A stretch of DNA of 64,000 nucleotides, taken from assembly GCA_040285825.1 (NCBI GenBank), contig JAUPSS010000004.1, positions 6,843,604 through 6,907,603 of the forward strand. Direction: 5' to 3'. Under the pieces are notes generated by a model that saw only the letters and a program-made list of their open reading frames with translations, had not been told where the DNA came from and did not search any database. Shown piece by piece: positions 19,295-30,443 of this stretch (positions are counted from its first letter, which is position 1; each line of letters begins with the position of its first letter). The DNA comes from Eukaryota sp. TZLM1-RC (taxonomy: Eukaryota > Metamonada: BaSk clade). The position numbers and the translations under genes are program-made.

Positions 19295-20900
19295 CTAGTT
19301 TCTTTGTGGTATCTGGAACGTTTCTGGTCTTGTTCCATAGTAGTGCTCACTAATTGCTTTCTCAAGCTGATTTAGTGATACAGAAATGTCTCTAGACCAA
19401 ACTTGATTACATTCCGCACAACTGAACTAGGCGTTGTGAACTTTAACTTCACCATCAACTTCTCGATAGATCTTTTGGTGTAGCATCTTGCAGCAGTTCA
19501 CCGTTGCACATGTCATATATTCATCTCCGATCTTCACATAAGCAAATGAACATTGTAACAACTTGAGAAACGCTTTACGTGGTGTTTTCACTTTTTGACG
19601 TGATGTACAGGCACCTCCATTGCCAAACCACACCTTTACTTCTCGACCGTCTGCAAATTCTTTCACATTGTTGATAATTGTTGTTTTCTTATAATGAAGT
19701 CAAATGTGTTTCTCCTCAATGCTTTTCGAGCACTCAGATATAATTGCCAATTTAGCAATGATCGTCTTACGTTATTACCTTCATAGTCCTTATAGTCACC
19801 GATAGTTGATATTTCAAGCAGATAATGGTTCAATTTCTACACGTCATAAACATCTATTGATGAGTGGGTCAGTGAAGGGGAGTGATTGTTTTTCGTTGCT
19901 TTGGTGTCAAGAAGATATTGGATACGGTTGGCCCTGAACGTGTTCCATTGTTGGCACCACATAGATTTGAGTGGTTGGGGTCGATGGCCCAGAACACCAT
20001 GTCCGTCTCATCATCAGGTGCCTGCCTCTCAGTAGCTTTTGGTTTCTGGCGAGGTCTATGCCGTTCAACCTTGGCTTGCAAGGTATGTTTTCTATTCCGA
20101 ATGGTTTCGTAGTGATCAAGTTCCCCTCTGAATCTCTCATCAGTTAAGGCTTCTCCAGACAATCTCACTTGTGTTGCTTTTGGGTGGGGTTTGAAAGTTA
20201 TACGGACACTATCACCATTAAAAGACATGGTATAGTCATTAGCTCTTGTTTTAAAAAATAAATAAGGGTTTTTCATTATTGTTTGTGATGTGTTTTTGGA
20301 GATAAAATAGTTGAGAACCCATGTGGAAACGGGAACAAAAGCAGGCTTCAAACTAGCGATAGGGGTGAGTTTCTGTCTTCTGAAGGTATGTGGAAAGGCT
20401 TGCTCCAGGTGGTTTTAGATTGTTGATCCGCAACCAAAAAAGTAAATACTATTGCCTTGATTAAGAGTCACTTTTTGGGAAGAAAGAAGAGTGTTGTACC
20501 TTTGCGGATCACCAACCAAGAAGTTAAATAGAGTGACAGCCATTGTATGGTGTGTGTTGAACCAAGAAAGAAGAGGTTCCCGAAAGTTCGTGTTGTTGTT
20601 AAGTACAGAGCTTGCGTAAGTGGCTGGTGCAGGGCAGTTATGACCGACTGCATACGAGCAAAAGAAGTTGAGCTTCCAAGACACAAGACCATCAGCAAGA
20701 AGCTGCTGGTAGTTGCCTTGCAGCTGGCGGCACCTTGCAACCACTAGTTGTTGTAGAGGCCTACTAGTGAGCAGTGCATGATTACGACCTGTTCTTGACA
20801 AGAACAAGACAGCAAACGGCCATGATGTAGAGATTCGCTTGAGCTTTTCATACACATGGGCTTTGCCAGTCTGTTGAATGGATGTCTGACTTTTGGCTTA
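19295..20900 (-). pseudogene. Fanzor (eukaryotic TnpB-like nuclease), locus F3, inactivated
   Basis: A nearly complete Fanzor gene of a second lineage. One frame runs from about 20890 to 19869 with a single TAA near 20416. It includes the N-terminal helical part, the block 'MKNPYLFFKTRANDYTMSF' and RuvC-I 'FWAIDPNHSNLCGANNG' (Asp codon 19980-19982). After a frame change, 'VRRSLLNWQLYLSARKALRR' follows. After a further shift near 19680 come 'VWFGNGGACTSRQKVKTPRK', the glutamate/zinc region 'GDEYMTCATVNCC', a TAG at 19427-19429 inside 'KVHNA*FSCAECN', and RuvC-III 'VWSRDISVSLNQLEKAISEH' with Asp intact. The stop is at 19295. Locus F4 (45100-46484) is its relative, sharing 'GTRPE.F' near the end. 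Confidence 0.8.
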
Positions 20901-22710
20901 GAGACCGCCACAAAGTCACGACACTGGATCCAGAATTGATGCTGAGTCAGGAAATGACTGTCTTCAGAGAAGCGCACAGCAAAAACTATGGCCAGCAAGC
21001 TGCCCAGGTGAGCCATGGTGGTCACCTTGGAGCTGTCCATCAATATAATCACACACTGGCCGCTCAAAAAACTGATGAAGGGAGCAGGCAAGTGTAAGTT
21101 TACAACATGTAGTTTACATGTGTTTACATGACAGCATGGACCTTACTGAAAACGGAAGGTGTACAGACAATCAGAAATGATTGATTTTTCAGTTTCAGTT
21201 ACTTTTAAAATTTGGTTTATTTTCAACTTCTTACATGCACAAAACAATAAAACATGGACAAACTGATAAGCAGACACATTTGGTATAGATACTGGACCTG
21301 CTTTAAGCATTTTCTTTCCTAAAAATAGTAAACAAATGTGAAATTTGATGAAGTTGTTGTTAGTCAAAGCAGTTGTAAGTTTAATCAATGGTGTTTGTAG
21401 ATTCAATAAATTCGTAACCTTTCAGAATTTAATTCCTTTATGCAGTACAAACATGTTATTAAGGGAAGTCACAACACCCATTTCTTCCATCCCATTTCTT
21501 TCCCTCTTTGACGAAGAACCTTTCGCTCCTCGTTCAACTATATCTGAGTTCGCCAGTGATCTTGGTGGAACTGTTGGCTTTTCTATTATAGAGAATATAG
21601 GTTTCGTTCAGTGCGCTCACACATTGACTATAAAACATTGGATCCCATAAAATAGACTAACAAAAGACATTCTGTAAAGGCACTACTGGCTATTCTTGAG
21701 TCTAAACTCGAGTCTATTACAGATCATCCATCCCAAGGTGCACCAATAACTTCTGATGTGCCACCCTCTTCAGCAGCACCCCCTGTTTGTCCTCCCTCTG
21801 GTGCTCACCCACCTCCACCTTCACTTCCTCTTCCTCAGTAAGAAACTTGTAGAACTATAATATATTAAGCAGCGAATATAAATAAAAAATCAAATAGACA
21901 ACTAAGGCTCCACATAATCATCTGCCTCTGCAACATCGAAAGAGTTAATTACTAAATATGTTGCAAATGGACCAAAATAAGAAACTGAATCAGAAATATA
22001 TTTCAACATTCCCTTATAAATTGCAAAAACAATACTGTTTTGCCAGTAAGCACGATTGAAAATTCATCCAGCCCTTTTCTTTACAACTTCTTTTCTTCCA
22101 ACTTTCTTTTTTTTCAGTACTTTGAAATCCTTAAGGAAAGCCAAAAGCATCCTTACCTAAAGAACTGAGTAAAGAAGAAATAATAAATAGATTAGATGAA
22201 TTAGAAGTGTTATTCAATTAGTGAAGGTAGTATTATAGGTGATTTAAATTGGAACTAAATGTACTAATACTCACCAGATAACTAATAGTTCCAAAATAAA
22301 ATATTTTCGATTCATCTTGTATTATAGTGTTCGTGCAAGTGTTGGTAAAAAGAATAGTGTTGGTGAAAGCGGATTTTATAATTATGTGTACAAAACGAAA
22401 ACCACAAGTGAAGTTGTCACCAAAACACCATCCGATTATGCCAAACTCTTTTGATCTTCTTATCAACAGCAGCAACCTTGAGACACTGAGGTGCCACGCC
22501 TCAGAAGATACGATACATTTTACTATATTTTATGAATATTATTCTATTTTAAGATACAATAGATCTTTAGATAAAGACCACCTCTGCAAGGACTCACAAA
22601 ACATGCCAAATTTTTTGTACCTGAACGAGCTTCAGGACCCTCAAGCCAGTTATATTTAAGGGTAAAGCTATTGACTTCATTACTTATTAATATAATCAGA
22701 ATATATACTT
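20901..22710. other. Mostly non-coding; weak coding traces at 21453-21841
   Basis: No clear gene. A plus-strand frame from an ATG at 21453 to 21650 ('LFDEEPFAPRSTISEFASDL...') is followed in another frame by 'YRFRSVRSHIDYKTLDP' and then 'VKALLAILESKLESITDHP' with a Pro/Ser-rich tail ending at 21841. The amino-acid quality suggests a real protein that is either interrupted by a short intron or frameshifted. An 'actaac' branch-point-like motif lies at about 21655, but I could not place convincing splice sites. A further 110-codon frame at 22327-22659 is unassigned. Confidence 0.3.
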
Positions 22711-22800
22711 TAATCACCCAAATACAAGTCAACGAAATTTAAATACAACCCGCATAATTTCAGAAATTGCATTTGGGTCTGGTTTGTATTTGGGTGATTA
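22711..22800. repeat. 17-bp perfect inverted repeat around a 56-bp core
   Basis: Arms 'taatcacccaaatacaa' (22711-22727) and 'ttgtatttgggtgatta' (22784-22800) are exact reverse complements. The core also contains a second 'atttggg'. No gene lies inside. It could be a small MITE-like element, a foldback transcript or a chance palindrome; a 17-bp perfect match makes chance unlikely. No flanking duplication was seen. Confidence 0.6.
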
Positions 22801-23110
22801 CAGTAATATTTTATTTACTTGATTTTCTACTAATTATGTTTCGTTTATACAGGTGGAAGACAAGTAAACACATGTTTCTATTTTTGGTGAAACTAACATC
22901 AACAGCTGAAGTTCTGGGCCAATTGAGTTTTTGATTGAGCTGAGCAATAAATTGTGCCATTTACATAGTTCAACTCCGTGGAAGATCTGGTGTTGAGACT
23001 ATATTCATGGTTAGAACTTTTTAAGGACATTCATTATACTATTTATAGTGACATTGATGTGATCTGTGCCACCACAATAAATTTCCTGGTTCTTCACACA
23101 ACTAAATCTC

Positions 23111-24712
23111 ATGCATCATGCTACTGAGTCTTATAATCAAGTTGTTTCGCGTCTTACTCGTGAGGTCAATTTCCTTCACAGTGCAGCTTCTGAAGATGCC
23201 GCTACCTTCAGACGTTCTCTGCACGCAAAAGACGAACAGATTCAACAACTCCAGTCACAAATACAAAACTTAAAGCTTCAAAACCTACAACTCAACGAAA
23301 AGCAGCAAGTACTTGAACGGGATTACGATCGCCTCCGTCTTCGCCTAGAAACTCAACCCGATCTCTCTCCTCAAACACATAGGTCTGTCTCCAAACCCAG
23401 CAACGAGTCCAAACTGAAAGCGAAGATCACGCACCTTGAAGACCAACTCTCGATATTCTCTCAAAAGCTCTCAGAGTCAGATGAGGCAGCAAAAGTAAGT
23501 GCTGCAGAAGCGGAGAGATCTGTTCAAGAATTACAAAGGTTTGCGAAAAACATTATCCAGTTGAGGGATGAGTTGAATACAAAGGATGTAGAGTATCGTG
23601 AGCAAGTTGAATATTTGAAAGGTGAGCTCAGGAAAAAATCAAACGATGATTTAATTAAAACCTTGAATTTGGAAATTTCTGTTTTAAAGGAAGAATTAAC
23701 TCGAAAAGAATTAGATTTTAAAAGAACAATTGCTGATTTAAAACAACAATATGAAGAAACAATTCAGAACAAATCTCGTGAAGTGGAGAAATTGCAAGAA
23801 TTACCACACTTGTTGGAAGAAAAAACCAATAAATACAGTCAATTGAGTCATGATTTGAAAAATTCAAATGAAAAATGTTTTCTTTTGGAGCAACAATTAA
23901 GTGAATTAAGAAATGAGAAATTAAATCTTGAAAAAGAACTCACGTCAGCTAATAAATTCCATCAAGAAAGACTTCAAAAACAAGAAATTCAATTCAGTGA
24001 AGAAAAGAAGAAATTGGAAAAGGAAATTGAATTGTTGAAAGAAAAAGAATTTTCACTGAAACAAAATCAAGAAAATTTAATTTCTACAGCAGTGAAATCT
24101 TTAGATCAAGAAAAAGACAGTATTCTATCGGAATTAGATCAAAAAACAGAAGAAGTCTATGCAATTCAACAACAAAAACGTGATCTTGAATGTCAAATAT
24201 CAAAACTTTCTGATTCCTTAAATGATTGTCATTTGGAGCTCGATGCTTATCGCCGACAGGGAGAATCAATAAGAAAAGAACTTTTGGATAGTCAATCTAT
24301 TCAAATTCAAGTTGAGAAAAAAGCCGAGCAATTTCGTAATGAGGTTGAATTAATCAAAGTGGAATTAAATAATTCTAGGACGGAAAATAATGATCTTCAA
24401 GAAGAAATTCAACGTTTAATTCTAGAAGGTGACGAATTAGCTGATATTAGAGATGCATTAACTAATGATCTACAGCAGTGTATGATGCTCTTAAATAATG
24501 CTAATGCTGAAATCAAGGAATTAGAAGAAGAAAGAAATCAGTTTGGAAGTGCTATCACTATGTCTGGTTCCAGAGCTGCTCAATTAGAGAAAGAGATGGA
24601 ACAATTAAGGAGGGAATATGAGTTGAAATTGAGTGATCTTCAACAGCAACATGATGAACTGTCGAATGCATACTCAGAGTTGGAGTTGGAGTTGTCGAGA
24701 TTTCAAAGTTGA
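23111..24712 (+). CDS. Coiled-coil protein
   Basis: A 533-aa ORF, ATG at 23111, stop TGA at 24710. Almost the whole sequence is heptad-patterned and rich in Glu, Lys, Gln and Leu, with a short Ser/Pro-containing break near residues 90-105 ('QPDLSPQTHRSVSKPSNES'). There is no membrane segment, signal peptide or catalytic motif. This fits a structural rod such as a Golgi tether, a basal-body/centrosomal component or a cytoskeletal scaffold, but coiled coils carry little family information and I do not assign one. The sequence upstream of the ATG gives no reason to extend the start. Confidence 0.7.
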   Translation: MHHATESYNQVVSRLTREVNFLHSAASEDAATFRRSLHAKDEQIQQLQSQIQNLKLQNLQLNEKQQVLERDYDRLRLRLETQPDLSPQTHRSVSKPSNESKLKAKITHLEDQLSIFSQKLSESDEAAKVSAAEAERSVQELQRFAKNIIQLRDELNTKDVEYREQVEYLKGELRKKSNDDLIKTLNLEISVLKEELTRKELDFKRTIADLKQQYEETIQNKSREVEKLQELPHLLEEKTNKYSQLSHDLKNSNEKCFLLEQQLSELRNEKLNLEKELTSANKFHQERLQKQEIQFSEEKKKLEKEIELLKEKEFSLKQNQENLISTAVKSLDQEKDSILSELDQKTEEVYAIQQQKRDLECQISKLSDSLNDCHLELDAYRRQGESIRKELLDSQSIQIQVEKKAEQFRNEVELIKVELNNSRTENNDLQEEIQRLILEGDELADIRDALTNDLQQCMMLLNNANAEIKELEEERNQFGSAITMSGSRAAQLEKEMEQLRREYELKLSDLQQQHDELSNAYSELELELSRFQS

Positions 24713-27700
24713 TACTTTGAAATTTTTGTTTTTATTTAATTTATTTCTTGCTGTGGATTTTTACACGTTTTTCTTTTACAATTTGGTGTAAGGTTTTTGT
24801 ACAATAGTTTCATTTTCAAAAAGTTCATTTATTATTGTTTTGTTTTAATCATTACATAAATTAATTTATTTGAATGTTGTCCATCAACAATTATAGAGAA
24901 GTTATTCTGCACAAACCGTAGCATCAAATCCTTTTTAAAATGCATAGTTTCGAGTACTGACTTTGTCCTATATCAGCAATCTCTAGCAGGTGGTGAGAAG
25001 CACAATGTTGTCGGAGCAAAGCCAGTGTTTTTTGATGAAAAATTGTCATTAGTGACTTTCTTCAAAAGCAGAAAGCAAACAAGATTAACGATTTTGTTGA
25101 TGGAGTGCCTCCCTTAGAGTAGCACGAAATGTTCTACAGATGTTGCAAATCAGCCACAAGTGTTTGTCTTGCTGAAACCAGATATTCCCAAAAGGTAATT
25201 AGTTCAAATAATCACATTACTTTTTGGTGCGTTTGAAGACAGGTATTGAACTGCTGAACATTGTGTGTGAAAGACATTGCTTCAACATTTGCATTAACGT
25301 ATTTCAAGGTGTGAATATTATTGGATACTGCATCACCTTAAAAATGTGACCACATCATCAATTTGAGTTTTGTCGTGTTCCATATTTTGTTGGCTATTCA
25401 AAATACTACGGCTGACTGTGATGTGCTTCCATTTAAAAATAAGATAAGATCTGAGTCATTTGAAAAATTTTCTCTCTTATTTTTTTTCAAAAATAACCAA
25501 CTTTATTGTTTAAACAACATTTCTTGTCATCGTACTGTTGTTAATGGTTGTCTAATTGTTCATTGATAAAATTGAACGAAACATTCGGTCTCAACTATTC
25601 CCCTCCCCCAGTGACTGGCTCACTTCAATGAATCATTAAATCACTTCTTTTGTGCTTTAAGAAACTCACCAAAAAATATGCCAGCACTCATCAGTGTTTC
25701 AACTGTGATTTTAGCGTTTTGAGTTACCAAAATTCCCACTGTCTCTGCATTTTGGTTTGTGTCACCACACATTGGTGATGAGCTATTTTTCGCCTTTTGC
25801 ATACAATTACCTCCAAACTATGACTGATTGTGTGTGGTGAGATAGTGAATAGGTCTGTGGCCTTTTGAACTTCTTGATGATATTTCATGTATTTCAAAAA
25901 ATTTCACAAGTGATATTTTTTTCATTGTCAAATGTGTAAAATTTATATTGTATCGGTCAATTCTAAAAATAGTGTCCGTAATTTTTGTTATGAAGTGTTC
26001 AAGATGAGCAGATTTTATGCCAACATAACCTGTACTTTACCATAGTTCACTGCAAAACGACAACAACATGACAAGTGACGAAGTGACCTTAATTGGCCTT
26101 CAACTGATTACTAAGAATTAGTATTGAACCTCATCACTGTTTTTCCTGTAACAAATCATGTACATGTGATTTACTGTAATGACATTTCAATAGGGGTGTA
26201 AATGGTGTTTCTTAATTGGTTTTTTAAATTGGTTTTAGTTTGGCTTCAATGTTTCTATTAGTTGGTTTGGTGTGGTTTTCATTTAAGGCGAAACCAAAAT
26301 TAAACTGTTAAATCCAAAACAATAAAAGAATTTTTTGTTAATTAATTTAGATGCCGAAAATCAGAATGCGGTGTATCAATTGTCTTCCTATAAATGCAGA
26401 ATTTTTTATCAACTTCTTCTCCTTGCACAATTATCATCAAAACCAAAATGTCGTCGAGGTTGTTGACGAAATTGTTTCTCCTACACATGTTTTGCGCCCA
26501 TTGTGAACATTGTTCCAATAATATACTTAGTTACAACACAGTATACAGTATACAGTATGGGAATAAATATGTGCATGAAACAGTCGATTTTAGAAAGGCA
26601 CGATCAGGTGAACTCACAGTGATGGTTTTGTAGTAATCATTATTGAAGATAATTTCTTTCAGAAATTTTCATTTGCCAGAGTGCCAATTGGGCTTGCAAA
26701 ACTGAGTAATTTTTGTCAAAAAACGACGTTTAAAAGTTTTGGTTTTGGAAAAAAGTGGAGCAATTTAAACCCCTCAGATTTTAATACTTTTCAAAATTCT
26801 GAAAAGGTTAAAGAGAGGTTTATGAGTTAATATTTAATTTTGTATATAAGCATAAATAATTCAAGAGTAATCATACCATTATCTATTCTGAATGGAACTT
26901 TTAAAAACACTATTGTTTATCACAATTATGTCAGGAATTTGGAACAACTTATGTTAAAACTTTGCTGAAGTAATAGGCTTATATACAAACTCCAAAAGCT
27001 TGGTTCAATATGTAGACGACTTTCTGAGAAAACGCTGTGAAACAAAGTGCATTATTCACCTATTCGGAGGATAAAAATTTTGTAAAGTGTTTGTAATTTA
27101 CCAAATTTTCCTATGTGCGCTGCAGTGAAAACCAACTTAAAAGCTTCTCCAATTCTGTTGAACCACAGTAATGGGAAACATTAGTGATGAAAGTTATGAA
27201 TATGATGATTTAAATATACATAGGTCTTGAAATAGGGACTGGTGATTTGATCTATAACATTTAAGTTAATAGCTTCTGGAAAAAGTCGTCCCTATAAAAT
27301 GGTATTCAACATCATTGTGTTGATCGAACAGTGTAAGATAATCAAATTCGGCTCTGAGCTATTTTCATCAAAAGACAACACAAAGATTTACTGCATGTTG
27401 AAGCAACTTTGGGAGTTGAATGCAATGTTTGATTAGATTACCATTTTTAAATGCATTTTTTCAGCAAACATTCCCAGAAAGTCCACTGTGGTAAATCAAA
27501 GCAAACAAGAGCTTGTTTGTAAGTTCGAGTCCTTTATATACACAAAAAAATGTGTTTCAATAAACATGATTAAGAATACTTTACATTTTACACTAACTGA
27601 TTATTGATGAAACAAGTGAACAAACCAATAAAATTATTGTAATGCTATGATTGCTAGCTTTATGCTTATATGTCAGCTAAATTGTATTGGCAATTCGATA

Positions 27701-28095
27701 ATTGTCAATTATTGAACCCGCAAAGTAACAGAAAAGATCTCGACTTACGAATTAAACCGAAAGCGAAAAATACAAACATCATTACTGAATATGATATTCT
27801 TATTGAAACTGTTAGCAGGAGAACCTTTTCAGCAGGAAAAAAGCTGTTACAACATTTTAAGAGATCAGGTATCAGTCGGTATATAAACCTGAACTTTATC
27901 ACCCAAACAAGTGTTGAGGTGAAACGTTTGCTTTCATTGGCAAAAAGTGTGTTGGGAACAAACTCAATGTCGTGGACTGACCGATGAAAATCTTACACTC
28001 ATGATCTGGATGGATTAGAAGACATCTTTACCTAAAAGCAAAGTAATTTATTACAAAAGTAAAATGGTTCCCTTCGACTTGAGCGCTAGAACGCA
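24713..28095. other. 3.4 kb without a recognisable gene
   Basis: AT-rich sequence whose short frames (for example 25363-25566, 26394-26633 and 27670-27987) show no motif I recognise. A possible hAT-like terminal sequence begins at 26192 (listed separately). The rest looks like decayed intergenic or transposon-derived DNA. Confidence 0.5.
26192..26785. mobile_element. Possible hAT-like non-autonomous element remnant
   Basis: 'taggggtgtaaatgg' at 26192 resembles the terminal inverted repeat of hAT/Ac-type elements and is followed by repeated 'ttggttt' motifs such as those seen in their subterminal regions. An imperfect inverse match, 'caatttaaacccct', ends at about 26784. No clear 8-bp target duplication flanks the pair and there is no transposase frame. 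Tentative. Confidence 0.25.
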
Positions 28096-28772
28096 GTTGT
28101 ACATTAAACTAGAATAAACTACAATAATATAAACTAATCTAAAACTAATATAAATAATATAGATAGCCAATGCTATCACTGCTCTTTCTCTTTTTCGAGC
28201 GTCGAGGCCTCAAAACAACGGGAGGAATCGTATTGCTGGAATTACGATTTGCACGACGTTTTCGTGTGGAGAACGAGGAGCGAGAATTAGATAATGACTT
28301 GGCAAAAGCTTTAGGCAGCAGTGTTATTAGCAGTGGAAATCAGCTCAGTGGTGATGTGATTACCACTGGTTAGGGTTAGGTAACTTACCAGGCCATTGGT
28401 CTTGGCAATAATCACCATCCTGACTGCGTACCTTCTGAATAACATGCTCTTCAGCATCACCAGCAGCAACCCAGGAGTGTAATTCATCATAAGAAGGGGA
28501 GGCTAGAATGCCAAGGCTAAAGGTCATGGCACCTGGCCTTGACCAAGCACCTTAATGTTGGTTGTGGAGGTAGATGGGGTGTCAACTATTAGGAATGACC
28601 CTTTGCAATTACCATGCAGCTTTGCAGCGGTTGATGAAGCACGCTTGATCATTTGACCTGGAGAGAAAAGGTTTGCTTCAAGAGGATTCTTGTACATTAA
28701 ACTAGAATAAACTATAATAATATAAGCTAATCTAAAACTAATGTAAATAATAAAGCTAGCCAATGCAAACAG
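28096..28772 (-). mobile_element. Mini Ty3/gypsy relic: two short LTR-like repeats around a pol C-terminus
   Basis: Direct repeats of about 75 bp (28098-28171 and 28692-28768, roughly 6 differences) flank a minus-strand segment that aligns with the C-terminal part of the gypsy element at 44.4-44.9 kb. 'KLHGNCKGSFLIVDTPSTST' matches the gypsy 'KLHD...GPFLVEDVKSNKS', and 'SWVAAGDAEEHVIQKV' matches 'NIAAGDMEESVIVKII' in the chromodomain-like region. A basic tail 'RRSKKRKSSD' follows, as in the full element. Protease, reverse transcriptase and integrase are gone, and one frameshift lies at 'QVP/MTFS'. It belongs to a different gypsy family from the full element. Confidence 0.6.
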
Positions 28773-29243
28773 CACTGGAATTGTTTCTGAGATGTATTTG
28801 GGTTTAATGTGACATCAGCAAGTTTCGTACTATTTTCAGCCCACAATGGAATGAAGAGGATGTGAATTTATGAATAGTATTAGGGGATGTATTATGGGTT
28901 ATTTTTCTATTTCTAAATTACATTATCTTGATCTTGTTTAAAGCAACCAATATTGCCACTCAATTGCCAATAATTGCAATTTGAAATGGATGTGAAAATT
29001 AAATACCAATTAAATACCAATCCAATATTTCCTTTGCATAAATTGTGCTCAATACAACTTAATAACATATAATTTGATTGTTGCAATTTATTGATTCAAT
29101 AATACAAAAAATTCAACATGGTGTGATGTTTATCGCATAGAATTTGATATAAACAACGATGGATGAGTACATTGAAAACTCTCAAATAAGACAAGACAAT
29201 AACTAATGAACTTGTTGCAACTAAAAATAAAGACAATATAGGT
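28773..29243. other. Intergenic, 3' of RPL8
   Basis: No gene seen. AT-rich sequence between the mini gypsy relic and the RPL8 stop codon; 'aataaa' motifs on the minus strand could serve RPL8 polyadenylation. Confidence 0.5.
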
Positions 29244-30073
29244 TTACTGTTCACGAACCTTGGCCTTACCACCAGCGATTAAACCAGTTCTGCGAGCAGC
29301 AATGAGACCAACCTTACGACCAGGAGGTGTAGATCTTGCTACAGTTGTAGGATGACCAACGTGTTGATCTGGGATGAACAATTAGTAAAACAACATACGA
29401 TTACCACCACCATGGGGATGCTCAACTGGATTCATTGCAACACCACGAACAACGGGCCAGCACTTGCGCTTGGCCTTATATTTGTGATAAGCTCTACCAG
29501 CTTTTAGTAATGGCTTATCTGTTCTTCCTCCACCTGCAATAATACCGATCATGGCACGAGCATTGGATGGAACTGACTTTTTGGCACCAGATGGAAGACG
29601 AATACGAGACTTATTGTCATCAGGATTGTGAGACACAACAACAGCATACTCACCAGAGGCACGTGCAAAAATACCACGATCTCCCATCTTAGCTTCAACA
29701 TTACAGATAACGGTACCTTCGGGCATTTGGCCAACTGGAAGAACGTTACCTACTGTGAGATTGGCCTTAGCTCCACAATAGACAAATTGACCTGTATGCA
29801 TTCCTTCAGAGGCAAGGAAGAGTTCATGAGTTTTCTTGTACTTAAGAGGGTGACGGAACTCAACACGTGCAAGAGGGGCACCTCTTCCAGAATCGTGGAC
29901 GATCTCTCTGACTACTCCCCTCAGATATCCCTTACGTTCGGCAAAATCAAGAGCCCTAAGTTTGGCAGCCCCTTGGCGCTTATGAGTGTGGGCAGTGTAA
30001 ATGCTACCAGCACCCTTACGTTGTCTGGAATAAGAGAGTAGAGAATCACTTACCCGCGAATAACTTTACCCAT
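29244..30073 (-). CDS. RPL8: Cytosolic ribosomal protein uL2 (L8), three exons
   Basis: The gene is join(complement) of exons 30054-30073, 29399-30024 and 29244-29368, which total 771 nt, or 256 aa plus stop, the usual length for eukaryotic uL2. The product starts '[20 protein letters not shown]', carries '[20 protein letters not shown]', '[20 protein letters not shown]' and '[11 protein letters not shown]', and after the second intron ends '[12 protein letters not shown]...KVREQ'. uL2 binds 28S rRNA near the peptidyl-transferase centre of the large subunit. The two introns are only 29 and 30 nt. Without them the reading frame breaks exactly within invariant motifs ('IRG/QRKG' and 'GGN/QHVG'), so the splice sites are secure. 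Confidence 0.96.
29369..29398 (-). other. RPL8 intron 2, 30 nt
   Basis: On the minus strand it begins 'gtatgttgtt', contains a likely branch point 'actaat' and ends 'catcccag'. It splits a His codon (C|AT) in 'HGGGNHQHVGHP'; without splicing the frame ends within four codons. Confidence 0.93.
30025..30053 (-). other. RPL8 intron 1, 29 nt
   Basis: On the minus strand it begins 'gtaagtgatt' and ends 'ttattccag', interrupting the Gly codon of 'VIRGQRKG' (GG|A). Removal restores a motif invariant in eukaryotic uL2. Confidence 0.93.
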
Positions 30074-30443
30074 TGAAAATTGAGGGAGAGAAAAGGAAAA
30101 GAAAAGAGTTTGTGTTCAAATTGATGAAATCGAAGAATCAAATGTATACACCTATTATCGCTCACACACATTTATAACTCATCAGTCATGATTTGATACA
30201 TTTTCGATTACTTAAGTTCAGTTGATGTTATTAAATTAATGGTCAAAAGGCAAGACATAAATTTATTATCTCAAAAGATGAGAACATATCATAGACAAGG
30301 AATGGATATCGATCCATCATACTCTTCAAAACATTTATCAAACCAACCATTTTTAAAAAAGTGTGTCCCTCCTCAAAAATAGTGTTTCTACAGCATCGCA
30401 ATATAATAAATGACAGCACAAAATAATATCAAAGATAAAACAG
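30074..30443. other. Intergenic between RPL8 and CWC15
   Basis: No gene seen. It holds the RPL8 5' flank (minus) and the CWC15 3' flank (minus). Confidence 0.5.

Noticed and set aside
28368-28380. Interstitial telomere repeat (ggttagggttagg)
   Set aside because: Only two units, and they fall inside the decayed gypsy chromodomain-like coding segment.
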